This document shows, piece after piece, positions 55,097 through 64,000 of a DNA stretch of 64,000 nucleotides. Within the stretch, counting starts at the first letter, position 1. Each line of letters starts with the position of its first letter. The notes under the pieces are model-generated. The model saw only the letters and a list, made by a program, of their open reading frames with translations. It had not been told where the DNA came from and did no database searches. Source of the stretch: BD2-11 sp965115885 (lineage in GTDB: Bacteria; Gemmatimonadota; Gemmatimonadetes; Longimicrobiales; Gaopeijiaceae); the NCBI GenBank assembly GCA_965115885.1, contig OZ220479.1, forward strand, positions 1,054,001 to 1,118,000, in the 5' to 3' direction. Position numbers and translations under genes: made by a program.

Positions 55097-55660
55097 CCTT
55101 GTAGCCGCGCAGGCGGGGGGCGTTGTCGCGTGGCAGGTGGAGTGAGTGAAGGTTAAGTTAAGGGTGAGCCCGTTGCGCGAACGTGGAATTCGAGACGACA
55201 CACTCATCGGGCAACAGGATGTTCGCGCCGACATGAACCCCCGTCGACCCATGCTCGCAGGAGACAGGCGCTTGCGAGACGAAGCGCGGGGCGCATGGGC
55301 TCGAACCTTGCCGGAAGGCGTACAAGTCCGTAGGCTCGCGGAGAGGCCCGCCAGCCCGCCAGCCCGCCAGCCCGCCAGCCCGCCAGCCCGCCAGCCCGCC
55401 AGTTCAGTAAAGGCGGCATCCTCCGCGCGGGACATCGAGCCTTCATCCGAGGTGAAGTGCCGCCGCGCTTCTGCGGGTCCGGAAGCGATCAGCGTCGAGG
55501 TCGAAGGAACGAGTGCCGCGCGAAAACGTGTGCCGGATCGCGGCCATCCCGACCGCCCTGAAGTCGTAAGGGTTGCCTTCGAAGGGAGTGCTTGAAAAAG
55601 CGCCTCCCCGATCCTCCCGATTTCTACTCGATCCCCGGATTTCCCATGCCTCATAGGACG
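55097..55660. other. 564 bp between the island and the giant lipoproteins, no gene
   Basis: No convincing coding sequence. It contains the octamer repeat at 55346-55401 and should include the promoter of the lipoprotein gene at 55661, but no clear -35/-10 is seen. Confidence 0.4.
55346..55401. repeat. Seven tandem copies of the octamer GCCCGCCA
   Basis: A perfect 56-bp array of 7 copies. The 8-bp unit would change any reading frame when copies are gained or lost. It lies in non-coding DNA about 260 bp before the lipoprotein start. Confidence 0.9.
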
Positions 55661-58600
55661 ATGAACAAATTCAAGTTTCTGGCCACGGCGACGTTGGCGT
55701 CGCTCGCGTTCGCGGCGTGCGACGAGGTTTCCCCGCCGCCGGTGGATCCGCCGCCCCCGCCGATGCCCGTGGGCACGATCTCGGGCACGGTGATGATCGA
55801 GGGGACGGCGGTTGCGGGGGTCATGGCGACGCTGTCGTCGGGCGCGAGCGCGACGACGGGGGCGGGCGGCGACTTTTCGTTCGCGGGCGTCGAGGCGGGG
55901 ACGTACACGGTGACGATCTCGGGCTACCCGGAGGACGCGACGTTCGCGCAGGCGACGCAGTCGGCGACGATCGCGACGGACGGGGAGAACGTGCGGTTGA
56001 GCTTCGCGGGGGAGTACGTGCGTTCGTCGGCGGTGGTGGGAGCGGTGGTGGCGGCGGACGCGGCGATGAGCGGAGGGGACGGGCAGCCGGAGACGCTGTC
56101 GGGGGTGACGGTGAAGTTGGGCGGGGAGCACGCGACGGGCGAGACGGTGCGGACGGGTATGGACGGCGGGTTCGCGTTCACGGGGCTTCGGGCGGGGACG
56201 TACACGGTGGAGATTTCGGGCTACCCGGAGGACGTGACGTTCGAGACGAAGGCGATGGAGGTGGAGGTGGAAGCGGGCGAGGTTGGGAACGCGGACTTCA
56301 CGGGCCACTGGGTGCGCACGTCGGCGGTGGAGGGTCGTGTGGCGATCGAGGGCGAGGGGTTGGCGGGGGTGACGGTGACGCTGTCGGGGGGTCCTGCGGA
56401 GGAGAGCCGCAGGGCGACGACGGACGCGGACGGGGGGTACCGGTTCGAGGAACTGCGCGCGGGCGCGTACGAGGTGAGCATCGCGGGCGGGTACGAAGCG
56501 GAGGACTACGAGTTCGCGTCGACGTCGCGGGACGTGAGCGTGGAGATGGACGAGACGGCGACGGTGTCGTTCACGGGGGTGTTGCTGCGGACGTCGGGGA
56601 TCAGCGGTCGGGTGAGCGTGGAGGGGACGGGATTGAGCGGGGTCGAGGTCGTGCTGTCGGGGGCCGACGAGGAGCGAACGGAGACGACGGACGCGAGCGG
56701 ACAGTACGCGTTCACGGGGTTGGCGGCGGGGGACTACGCGGTGTCGATCGGAGTGGAGGGCGAGGCGTACGTGTTCGGGACGACGAGCGTGGACGTGACG
56801 GTGGCGGACGACGAGTCGAAGATCGTGAACTTCGAGGGGGAGCACGCGACGACGGCGAGCGTGTCGGGGATGGCGTACGTGGACGAGGGAACGAAGAACG
56901 ACATGTTCGACGAGGGGGAGCATGCGCTGATGCGAGCGGGGATCCCGGTGGCGCTGGTGGGCCCGGGGGTGAACGAGCAACGCTTGGGCGCGACGGACGA
57001 GGAGGGCGGGTTCTCGTTCGAGGGCCTGAAAGCGGGCTCGTACCAGCTGGTGGTGCTGATCGACGCGGAGGTTGCGGCGGCGCTGGCGGCGGAGGACGTG
57101 GCGTACGGCGGCCCGTCGGTCGGTTACGTGGTGGAGCTGGGGGTCGGGGAGGCGGCGACGCGGTCGTTGCCGTTCGACATAACGCACACGACGGTGGACT
57201 TCGAGGTGAAGTTGAAGAGCGGGGAGGCGCTGGGGGACGCGCTGCCGGACGCGAAGGTGAGCCTGTACGCGGACATGGGCGGGGAGAACATGTCGGGGAG
57301 CGGCGTGACGGACGACGAGGGCATGGCGTCGATCCGTGTGGCGCGCGCGGGCACGACGGGCCACACGGTGTACGCGACGGTCGTTGCGGACGGCTACAGC
57401 GTGGACATGGGAGCGGGCAAGCAGGCGGTGAAGTGGGATCCTCAGGAGTGGAGGGTGTCGGCGAAGAACGTGGCCGACGTGGTGAACCTGAAGGTGGACG
57501 TGTCGGTGAGCGGGAAGACGGTGAAGACGGAGTTGGGCGGGGGCATGGCGTTGGGCGGCTGGGCGATCGGCGTGACGTCGGGGGAGGAGACGGTGGAGGG
57601 CGCGCCGAAGAAGCTGGACGAGGAGGGCATGGCGAAGCTGGAGACGACGGCGGAGTCGGTGCCGACGACCTACGCGTTCATGCTGGCAAAGGACCAGGAG
57701 GACGAGTTGGACGGTGGGGAGAAGTACGAGTCGGAGGCTGTGGAGTACACGCACACGGGTCTGAAGCTGGCGGGCGAGACGATGGAAGCGGGGACGCTCG
57801 AGGCGAGCTACGCGACGCAGACGTTGAAGGTGTACGTGCACCACGAGCGGGATCAGGTGGAGGGGTACACGGGGAACGTGCTGGGCGGGGACGAGCGGGC
57901 GAAGACGGGGTACGTGGACGTGTCGCTGCGCTACATGAGCGGGACGGGCCGGTCGCGGGCGTTCGCGAAGGAGGAGTGGGATTCGAAGCACATGAGCGAG
58001 AAGGACGGGGTGGCGACGTTCCGGCACGTGCCGACGGAGTACGACGTGGTGGTTCGCGCGAACGAGAGCGCGGCGGGTACGACGGCGGGGATCGTGCTGC
58101 TGGATCCTGACGAGCTCGAGGCGTACCGGGACGCGGAGGCGAACGGGCTCGTGGGCGGAGCGTTCGGGTCGGAGGGGGGATTCGGGCACACGGTTTCGCT
58201 GTGTCCGTTGCAGGAGACGCTTCCGCAGGACCACGACGAGTGCGCGTCGTTCGCGTACGTGACGACGCATTCGGTGAAGGGCGAGGTGTGGCGCAAGAGC
58301 GTGACGGCGGCGAGTTCGGGGGACGGGTTCTCGACGGACACGATGAACCGGAAGAACTCGGGGGTGACGGTGGACCTGACGCCGGTGGAGGGGAAGAATC
58401 TGGCGGGGGAGGCGAAGACGTTCGCGGCGCTGGCGAAGGACGTGACGACGACGGCGACGGTGAACGAGACGTACCAGTTCGATTTCGGGAAGCTGGCGGC
58501 GGGCGCGTACGAAGCGAAGGCGTCGGCGGGCTGGCGGGTGCGCAAGAAGGGTGGCATGGAGCTGGGCACTGCGTTGAGCCCGCTGGGCGGAGCGGTGGAG

Positions 58601-60355
58601 CTGGAGGTGACGCCGTCGACGGGGACGGTGTACGGGCGGGTGAAGGGGAGCGACGGGTTCCCGATCGACAGCGCGACGGTGACGGCGAACGGGAAGACGG
58701 CGATGACGGACCTGTACGGACGCTACGTGATCGCGGGGGTGTCCTCGGCGTCGCGGAGCGCGATGACGAACAAGTTCTTCGTGAAGGCGACGAAGGGCGC
58801 GACGACGACGAAGGACTCGGTGCGGGCGTTCGTGGCGAACGGCTTGGAGATGGTGGACGTCGCGTTCGGGGGCACGGCCTCGAAGGCGACGGTGAGCGGT
58901 AAGGTGACGGCGTCGGGGAGCGGCGCGGCGATCTCGGGCACGGAGATCCAGGTGAGGTACGCCGACGACACGACGAAGTGGGTGGCGCCGGAGAACAAGG
59001 CGTCGAACGGGAAGCTCGTGACGGGTGCGGACGGGAGCTACATGGCGGAGCTGAAGGGCGGAAGCGTCGGCACGACGGCGGCGGTGCGCGTGACGAGGAA
59101 GGGCATGAGCTTCGCGCCGGGGTCGATCACGGTGCCGGCGCACACGGGCGCGGCGATCTCGGGGATCGACTTCACGGGCTTCGTGAACGCGACGATCACG
59201 GGCCGGGTGGCCGCTCCTCCGAACATCGGCGGCGGTCCGCAGGATTCCGTTTGGGTCAAGGCGAGGAAGGCGAGCGACACGACCGTGGTCGTCGATTCGG
59301 CGATGACGGGGGCGTCGGGGACGTTCGCCTTGAACGTGCCGTTCGGCGACTACGACGTCAGAGCGACGAAGAAGAACTACGGTTTCACCTATCCGAACGA
59401 CAGTCGACGGGTGACGGCGGCGCCCGGAGGACGCCGGGACTTCGGCACGATCCAGTCGCGCACTTGGATGCCGTTGAATGTGAGCGTGGAACGGGCGGGA
59501 ACGACGGACACCGTGAAAAGCGAAGGTCAGCTTCCGATTCTGGTTCACAAGTACAATGAAAAAGTTATATTTCGGTGGGCCAGTAGGATTGGAATGAACG
59601 ATGCATGGATCCCAAAGGACAGTTTTCCCAACGTTCCGATGGGACTTCCTGCCACAACCGCGCATATATCGGAATATTATGACTACAAACAATTTCCGGA
59701 CAGCGCGTGGTTTGGCTTTAGCCACTATGAGAATATCCCGGGCGCCCAGAACCAGCATAACGGCGGAATGGTGCGCATCTGCGAAGGTCACGCCCCACCC
59801 CGCTGTGGCGGAACCCTCAATTTTGCAACGGGAAATATAGACAAAAGCCCGCGTCGATTGCCCGACGACACGTTCACGGTCGTGATCCGGACGCTCGTGT
59901 ACAGCTCTGGCGTCCGCCGAGGTCGCGGCGATGAAATCGACAGTGTACGAACCTACGCAAAGATGTCGGCGGTCGATCCCATGGCGACCTCGATCATGGC
60001 CAAACGCACGACGGACGGTGACACATTGGTGCTCGACTGGGTGGCCAGGACGAACGAGAGGTCGGAGCAGCGGATCGCCGCGACGTTCCCGTCCGTTGCG
60101 GATCTGGGCGGTGCCGGCGCGACGGTGTTCTGGACGACGGACGTGGTGTGGGACACCAGACGGAAGACTTGGTCGGACGTCAACGGGAGCGAATACGTGT
60201 CGTTCCGAACGGCGGAAGGCAACGTCGTGCGGGTCACCAAGCAGGAGTTGCTTGGGCCGATCGAATTCAGGATCGACTCCAGACAGGGCTCCACCGGGGC
60301 ATGGACGATAGGGACGAAGACATTCAAGCTTGAGGCCAGCTCGGGTTCCGGGTAG
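55661..60355 (+). CDS. Giant modular lipoprotein with carboxypeptidase-regulatory/SdrD-type beta domains
   Basis: About 1564 residues from ATG 55661 (MNKFKFLATATLASLAFAAC gives a lipoprotein signal; ATG 55646 in frame is an alternative). After a proline-rich linker come at least five related domains of about 85-90 residues, each with the pattern GTISGTVMIEGTAVAGV...GDFSFAGVEAGTYTVTISGY. Such CarboxypepD_reg/SdrD-B-like beta-sandwich repeats form stalks of surface proteins. Later parts contain unusual acidic and beta-rich regions, and one copy (from about 59187) of the module that is repeated in the next gene. Codon use is extreme GCG/ACG/GGG up to about 59500, then becomes AT-richer to about 59900. 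Probably an outer-surface protein; role unknown. Confidence 0.8.
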   Translation: MNKFKFLATATLASLAFAACDEVSPPPVDPPPPPMPVGTISGTVMIEGTAVAGVMATLSSGASATTGAGGDFSFAGVEAGTYTVTISGYPEDATFAQATQSATIATDGENVRLSFAGEYVRSSAVVGAVVAADAAMSGGDGQPETLSGVTVKLGGEHATGETVRTGMDGGFAFTGLRAGTYTVEISGYPEDVTFETKAMEVEVEAGEVGNADFTGHWVRTSAVEGRVAIEGEGLAGVTVTLSGGPAEESRRATTDADGGYRFEELRAGAYEVSIAGGYEAEDYEFASTSRDVSVEMDETATVSFTGVLLRTSGISGRVSVEGTGLSGVEVVLSGADEERTETTDASGQYAFTGLAAGDYAVSIGVEGEAYVFGTTSVDVTVADDESKIVNFEGEHATTASVSGMAYVDEGTKNDMFDEGEHALMRAGIPVALVGPGVNEQRLGATDEEGGFSFEGLKAGSYQLVVLIDAEVAAALAAEDVAYGGPSVGYVVELGVGEAATRSLPFDITHTTVDFEVKLKSGEALGDALPDAKVSLYADMGGENMSGSGVTDDEGMASIRVARAGTTGHTVYATVVADGYSVDMGAGKQAVKWDPQEWRVSAKNVADVVNLKVDVSVSGKTVKTELGGGMALGGWAIGVTSGEETVEGAPKKLDEEGMAKLETTAESVPTTYAFMLAKDQEDELDGGEKYESEAVEYTHTGLKLAGETMEAGTLEASYATQTLKVYVHHERDQVEGYTGNVLGGDERAKTGYVDVSLRYMSGTGRSRAFAKEEWDSKHMSEKDGVATFRHVPTEYDVVVRANESAAGTTAGIVLLDPDELEAYRDAEANGLVGGAFGSEGGFGHTVSLCPLQETLPQDHDECASFAYVTTHSVKGEVWRKSVTAASSGDGFSTDTMNRKNSGVTVDLTPVEGKNLAGEAKTFAALAKDVTTTATVNETYQFDFGKLAAGAYEAKASAGWRVRKKGGMELGTALSPLGGAVELEVTPSTGTVYGRVKGSDGFPIDSATVTANGKTAMTDLYGRYVIAGVSSASRSAMTNKFFVKATKGATTTKDSVRAFVANGLEMVDVAFGGTASKATVSGKVTASGSGAAISGTEIQVRYADDTTKWVAPENKASNGKLVTGADGSYMAELKGGSVGTTAAVRVTRKGMSFAPGSITVPAHTGAAISGIDFTGFVNATITGRVAAPPNIGGGPQDSVWVKARKASDTTVVVDSAMTGASGTFALNVPFGDYDVRATKKNYGFTYPNDSRRVTAAPGGRRDFGTIQSRTWMPLNVSVERAGTTDTVKSEGQLPILVHKYNEKVIFRWASRIGMNDAWIPKDSFPNVPMGLPATTAHISEYYDYKQFPDSAWFGFSHYENIPGAQNQHNGGMVRICEGHAPPRCGGTLNFATGNIDKSPRRLPDDTFTVVIRTLVYSSGVRRGRGDEIDSVRTYAKMSAVDPMATSIMAKRTTDGDTLVLDWVARTNERSEQRIAATFPSVADLGGAGATVFWTTDVVWDTRRKTWSDVNGSEYVSFRTAEGNVVRVTKQELLGPIEFRIDSRQGSTGAWTIGTKTFKLEASSGSG

Positions 60356-60483
60356 ATTGCCATCAATATCAACGTCGGAGTAGCCGACTGCATGTTTCCG
60401 AATCATGGCTCCAGTTTCGTGCGCATGGCCGGTGCGCGTGCACCGGCCATGCGCATTCACTTTCCCAGAGACCTTGCCAAACC

Positions 60484-63400
60484 ATGAACAGAATCAAGCT
60501 CCTTGCTGCAACCGCGATGACGGCTCTCGTTCTTGCGGCGTGCGGCGACAGCCGTTACCCAACCGTTCCGTTGGACCGGCTCGCTCCCCTGGGCACGATC
60601 TCCGGGTCGGTGAAGATCGAGGGCTCAGCGGTCGTGGAGGTTACGGCGACTCTCTCATCGGGTGCGTCCGCAGTGGTCGACTCGACCGGGGGATTCTCGT
60701 TCGAGCGGGTCGAGGCCGGCACCCACACGGTTGCAATCTCGGGGTTTCCGGAGGACGCGATCTTCGTGCAATCGACTCGGTCCGCGACCATTTCAACGGA
60801 CGGCCAGAATGTGCGTTTGAGCTTCGTCGGCGAGTACGTGCGCTCCTCGGCGGTTGTCGGCCGCGTATCCGCAACCGGCGCGGCCCCGAAGGGCGGGGAC
60901 GCTCCGCGAACGTCGCTGTCTGGCGTGACGGTGACGCTGATCGGCGAACGCGGGACGACGGAGACCACGCAGACGGAGATCGACGGCGGCTTCGCATTCT
61001 CGGGTCTCCGGGCGGGGACCTACGCGGTCGCGATCTCGGGGTTCCCCGAGGACATCTCGTTCAATGCGGCGCCCAGGACGGTGGCGGTGGCGGTCGACGA
61101 GGTCGGCACCGTCGACTTCGTCGGTTTCGCGCACGCGTCGAACACACAGAAGACGATCACCGGCAAGGTGATCGCGCCGCAAGGCGGCGGGAGAGGGCAG
61201 TCGGGGGTACTGCTCTCGGCGACCAAGGTGGGAGACACTCTTGCGGTCGATACGACGACCACCGACGCGACGGGCACGTTCACCTTGAGCGTGGCGGACT
61301 CGGGACAATATCGTATCGAGGCCTCGAAAGCGAGATTCGGTTTCGACTATCCGGGCGGCAACCAGTCGGTTTCCGTATCTTCCGCAGGCAGCAGCACGGC
61401 TTTCGGGGACATTCAGGCGAACACGTGGACCATCCTGGATCTGACAGCGGAGCGAGGGACTGACAGCGCGACGGTTGTGTTGCGGTTCTTCAGCATGAAG
61501 AGAGAATCGGGTCGCGACTACGGCTTTCCTGACGGGCATGAAGTCGAACCTTTGCCCCTTGCATCTTATCGAAGCGAGGACGGTCGGTTTCTGCCTGCGA
61601 CGTTCACGTTCCAAGACGACGACAGCAGAGAGTCGGCGGTGGTTGCCGTCGGACACGACGGAGGCGCGTTCCCCGACGATACGTTCACCGTCAGGGTCGT
61701 GGTGCAGTCCAAGGAAAGTGGTAGTAAGGGGTTAGTCTTGGACTTCGCAATCGAAACCGTGGTGGTGCCGGCCAAGACGGACGGGCCGACGCAGCGTCAG
61801 ACGATCACGGGCAAGGTGATCGCGCCGCAGGGCGGCGGCAGAGGGGAGGCGGGCGTTCGGGTGTCGGCGACCAAGGTCGGGGATACGATCGCGGCGGATG
61901 CGACGACGACCGATGCGACCGGAACGTTCACGCTGACCGTGAGCGATCCCGGCGCATACGACGTCGAGGCGTCCAAGAACAGGTACGGGTTCAACTATCC
62001 GAACGGCAGCCAGCGGGTTTCGGTGGCGGCCGGAGCGAACGAGAGCTTCGGCGACATCCAGTCGAACACGTGGCAAGTCCTCGATTTGACGGCGGAGCGC
62101 GCGTCGGACATGACGAAGGTGATCATGCGTTTCTCCAGTTTGAAGGCGATACCCGGCCGGGACTACGGAGTGCCCGAAGGGACCACCGGAGGCATCAAGT
62201 ACACGTCTCAGTACCGGGACGTGAGCGGCGAGTGGAAGCACGTCGATTTCGCGTACCATGGAAGCAACCAGGATGCGTTTCTGGCCTCCCCCTGGCAAGG
62301 TGGCGGACAGGCCGGGAGCGTGTTCCCCGACGACACGTTCACGATCAGGATCCAGGTGACGGCGAAGGACAGTCTGAAACAGACTCTCGACAGCGTGTTC
62401 ACCGCAGCGCTGGTGCCGGCCAAGGCCGACGACGAGACGCAGCGTCAGACGATCACGGGCAAGGTGATCGCGCCGCAGGGCGGAGGCAAAGGGGAGGCGG
62501 GCGTTCTGGTGTCGGCGACGAAGGTCGGGGACACGGTCGCGGCGGATACGGCGACGACCGACGCGGCGGGGACGTTCACGCTGACCGTGACGGATCCCGG
62601 CGAATACGACGTCGAAGCGTCCAAGAAAAGGTACGGCTTCGACTATCCGAACGGGAGCCAGCGGATTTCGGTGGCCGCCGGAGAGGACGAGAGCTTCGGC
62701 GAGATCCAGTCGAACACGTGGCAGATCCTCGATCTGACGGCGGAGCGGGTCTCCGGCGCTCCCAAGGTCATCCTGCGGTTTTTCAGTGTGGATGCGATAC
62801 CCGGTCGCGACTACGGAGTGCCCGAAGGGACCGCGAGAGGCATCAATTACACGTCTCAGTACAGGGACGTGAGCGGCGAATGGAAGTACGTCGAATTGGA
62901 TTTCCATGGGGACGACGACGACGCGTACATCGTCACCGTCTGGCAGGGTGGCGGACAAGCCGGGAGCGTGTTCCCCGACGACACGTTCACGATCAGGATC
63001 AGGGCGCGGGCGAGAGACAGTCAGGACAGAACGTTGGACACCGTGTCCACCGAGACGCTGGTTCCGGCCAAGACGGAGGGAACCGGTCGGCGGCAGACGG
63101 TCGACGGCAGGGTGATCGCACCGCAGGGCGGCAAGGGCGAGGCGGGCGTGCTCGTGGCGCTGACGCAGGCGGGAAGCTCGACGCCGGCCGATACGACGAC
63201 CACGAACGCGACGGGCGCGTTCACGCTGACCGCGAAGGAGCCGGGCCTGTACGAGGTCCATGCGTCGAAGAACAGGTACGGCTTCGACTATCCGGACGGC
63301 GACCGACGCGTGCAGGTGGCTGCGGGAGAGAGCGAGGCGTTCGGCGACATCCAGTCGAACACGTGGCGGATCCTCGATTTGACGGCGGAGCGGGCGCCGG

Positions 63401-64000
63401 ACACGACGAAGGTCGTCATGCGGTTCTTCAGCTTGAACGCCCTGCCCGGTCGCGACTACGGAGCGCCCGAAGGGAACGTCGGTCCCATCAGCTACCAGTC
63501 TCAGTATCGGGACCGGGACGGCACCTGGAAGTACGTGGTTCCCGCGTTCCATGGCGACGACCGCGCCGCGTTTCTGGTCTACGTCTGGCAGGGTGGCGGA
63601 CAGGCGGGAAGCAGGTTCCCCGACGACACGTTCACGATCAGGATCAAGGCGGTTTCGAAGGACGGCGGAGGCGCGACGTTGGACAGCGTGTTCTCCACGG
63701 CGCTGGTACCGGCCAGGCCCGGTCGGCCGAGTCAGCGGCAAACGATCGTCGGCAGAGTGATCGCGCCGCAGGGGGGAGGCAAAGGGGAGGCGGGCGTTCT
63801 GGTGTCGGCGACCAAGGTCGGGGACGCGACGGCGACGGACACGGCGACGACGGATGCGACGGGAGCGTTCACGCTCGTCGTGGGGGATCCCGGCGAGTAC
63901 GACGTCGAGGCGCGCAAGGAACGGTACGGCTTCGACTATCCGAACGGCAGCCGGCGGGTGTCGGTGGCTGCGGGAGAGAACAAGGCGTTCGGCGACGTCC
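60484..64000 (+). CDS. Paralogous lipoprotein built of 216-residue tandem repeats, 3' end outside window
   Basis: Starts at ATG 60484 and stays open to the right edge, at least 1172 codons. MNRIKLLAATAMTALVLAAC is a lipoprotein signal. Residues about 36-215 hold two carboxypeptidase-regulatory-like domains closely related to the start of the previous gene (LGTISGSVKIEGSAVVEVTA, ISGFPEDAIFVQSTRSATIS). From 61153 the protein consists of a unit repeated about every 216 residues, each starting TITGKVIAPQGGG, with YGFDYPNGSQRVSV, FGDIQSNTW, ILDLTAERA, GRDYGVPEG, FPDDTFTIRI and ending near LVPAK. The fifth copy is cut by the window end. Probably a repetitive surface stalk; length variation by recombination is likely. 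Confidence 0.85.
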   Translation, partial: MNRIKLLAATAMTALVLAACGDSRYPTVPLDRLAPLGTISGSVKIEGSAVVEVTATLSSGASAVVDSTGGFSFERVEAGTHTVAISGFPEDAIFVQSTRSATISTDGQNVRLSFVGEYVRSSAVVGRVSATGAAPKGGDAPRTSLSGVTVTLIGERGTTETTQTEIDGGFAFSGLRAGTYAVAISGFPEDISFNAAPRTVAVAVDEVGTVDFVGFAHASNTQKTITGKVIAPQGGGRGQSGVLLSATKVGDTLAVDTTTTDATGTFTLSVADSGQYRIEASKARFGFDYPGGNQSVSVSSAGSSTAFGDIQANTWTILDLTAERGTDSATVVLRFFSMKRESGRDYGFPDGHEVEPLPLASYRSEDGRFLPATFTFQDDDSRESAVVAVGHDGGAFPDDTFTVRVVVQSKESGSKGLVLDFAIETVVVPAKTDGPTQRQTITGKVIAPQGGGRGEAGVRVSATKVGDTIAADATTTDATGTFTLTVSDPGAYDVEASKNRYGFNYPNGSQRVSVAAGANESFGDIQSNTWQVLDLTAERASDMTKVIMRFSSLKAIPGRDYGVPEGTTGGIKYTSQYRDVSGEWKHVDFAYHGSNQDAFLASPWQGGGQAGSVFPDDTFTIRIQVTAKDSLKQTLDSVFTAALVPAKADDETQRQTITGKVIAPQGGGKGEAGVLVSATKVGDTVAADTATTDAAGTFTLTVTDPGEYDVEASKKRYGFDYPNGSQRISVAAGEDESFGEIQSNTWQILDLTAERVSGAPKVILRFFSVDAIPGRDYGVPEGTARGINYTSQYRDVSGEWKYVELDFHGDDDDAYIVTVWQGGGQAGSVFPDDTFTIRIRARARDSQDRTLDTVSTETLVPAKTEGTGRRQTVDGRVIAPQGGKGEAGVLVALTQAGSSTPADTTTTNATGAFTLTAKEPGLYEVHASKNRYGFDYPDGDRRVQVAAGESEAFGDIQSNTWRILDLTAERAPDTTKVVMRFFSLNALPGRDYGAPEGNVGPISYQSQYRDRDGTWKYVVPAFHGDDRAAFLVYVWQGGGQAGSRFPDDTFTIRIKAVSKDGGGATLDSVFSTALVPARPGRPSQRQTIVGRVIAPQGGGKGEAGVLVSATKVGDATATDTATTDATGAFTLVVGDPGEYDVEARKERYGFDYPNGSRRVSVAAGENKAFGDV
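61153..64000 (+). repeat. In-frame tandem repeats of 648 bp
   Basis: Unit starts at 61153, 61801, 62449, 63097 and 63742, spaced 648, 648, 648 and 645 bp. Units 2 and 3 are most alike; the first is more diverged in its middle. All keep the reading frame. The last unit continues beyond the window. Confidence 0.9.

Noticed and set aside
55346..55401. Possible CRISPR array
   Set aside because: Units are 8 bp in perfect tandem with no spacers; no cas genes occur in the window.
59500..59920. Diversity-generating retroelement acting on the lipoprotein
   Set aside because: No reverse transcriptase, template repeat or adenine-specific variation was seen; composition change alone is not enough.
53792..60460. 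A 2222-codon open frame on the minus strand
   Set aside because: It lies opposite the giant lipoprotein gene and is an artefact of its extreme GC-rich codon use; the translated sequence is Arg/His/Pro-rich without domains.
1..64000. tRNA, rRNA, riboswitch or origin of replication
   Set aside because: I looked for tRNA-like cloverleaf ends, conserved rRNA segments, known riboswitch cores and DnaA-box clusters and found nothing I could support by eye; a covariance-model scan would be decisive.

Overview
The window is very GC-rich bacterial DNA. Short intergenic gaps, many lipoprotein-type exported proteins, D-amino-acid/peptide-handling genes and a TRAP transporter recall free-living or host-associated marine Gemmatimonadota-like bacteria. 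No rRNA or tRNA was found, so this placement is inference only.

Region 1 (1-6.4 kb): an S12 serine hydrolase cut by the left edge, an N-acyl-D-amino-acid deacylase-type amidohydrolase, a decayed barrel-like gene, a nitroreductase and a beta-propeller lipoprotein.

Region 2 (6.4-21.2 kb): a class 1 DISARM anti-phage operon on the minus strand, in the order drmD, drmMI, drmA, drmB, drmC. The ancestral gaps are exactly 4 nt at three junctions, with a GTGA overlap before drmC. Three lesions affect it. A G9 homopolymer puts the start of drmMI out of frame (G10 or G7 would restore it). An IS1595-family element with an 8-bp target duplication sits in the last codons of drmMI. Two bases are missing in drmA between helicase motifs V and VI. 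Removing the IS and fixing the two indels gives exact open frames of 1328 and 1127 codons.

Region 3 (21.4-30.8 kb): a trypsin-like protease followed by a tiny gene resembling its N-terminal domain, small membrane proteins, an exonuclease/endonuclease/phosphatase-family lipoprotein, a barrel protein, a second S12 hydrolase, a TRAP binding protein, an intact IS630 element and a 194-bp MITE abutting it.

Region 4 (30.9-37.8 kb): divergent transport and catabolism units. DctM/DctQ of a TRAP transporter lie on the minus strand. On the plus strand a five-gene operon encodes an M19 dipeptidase, an exported protein, a 39-aa membrane peptide, a Na+/solute symporter and a proline-racemase-family enzyme with a Ser/Cys pair. 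Together they suggest uptake and breakdown of dipeptides and hydroxyproline/D-amino acids.

Region 5 (37.8-55.1 kb): an accessory island built from tyrosine-recombinase copies, three ISL3 transposase copies or relics, an IS21 element and decayed genes. It carries defence-type cargo of lower GC: a broken type ISP restriction enzyme, an adenine methyltransferase fused to an HNH nuclease domain, and a two-gene module (45301-47921) pairing an unknown protein with a QueC-like ATP pyrophosphatase fused to a PD-(D/E)XK nuclease-like domain. This last module is the best candidate for an undescribed system.

Region 6 (55.6-64 kb): two paralogous giant modular lipoproteins. The second is built from 216-residue tandem repeats and runs off the right edge.
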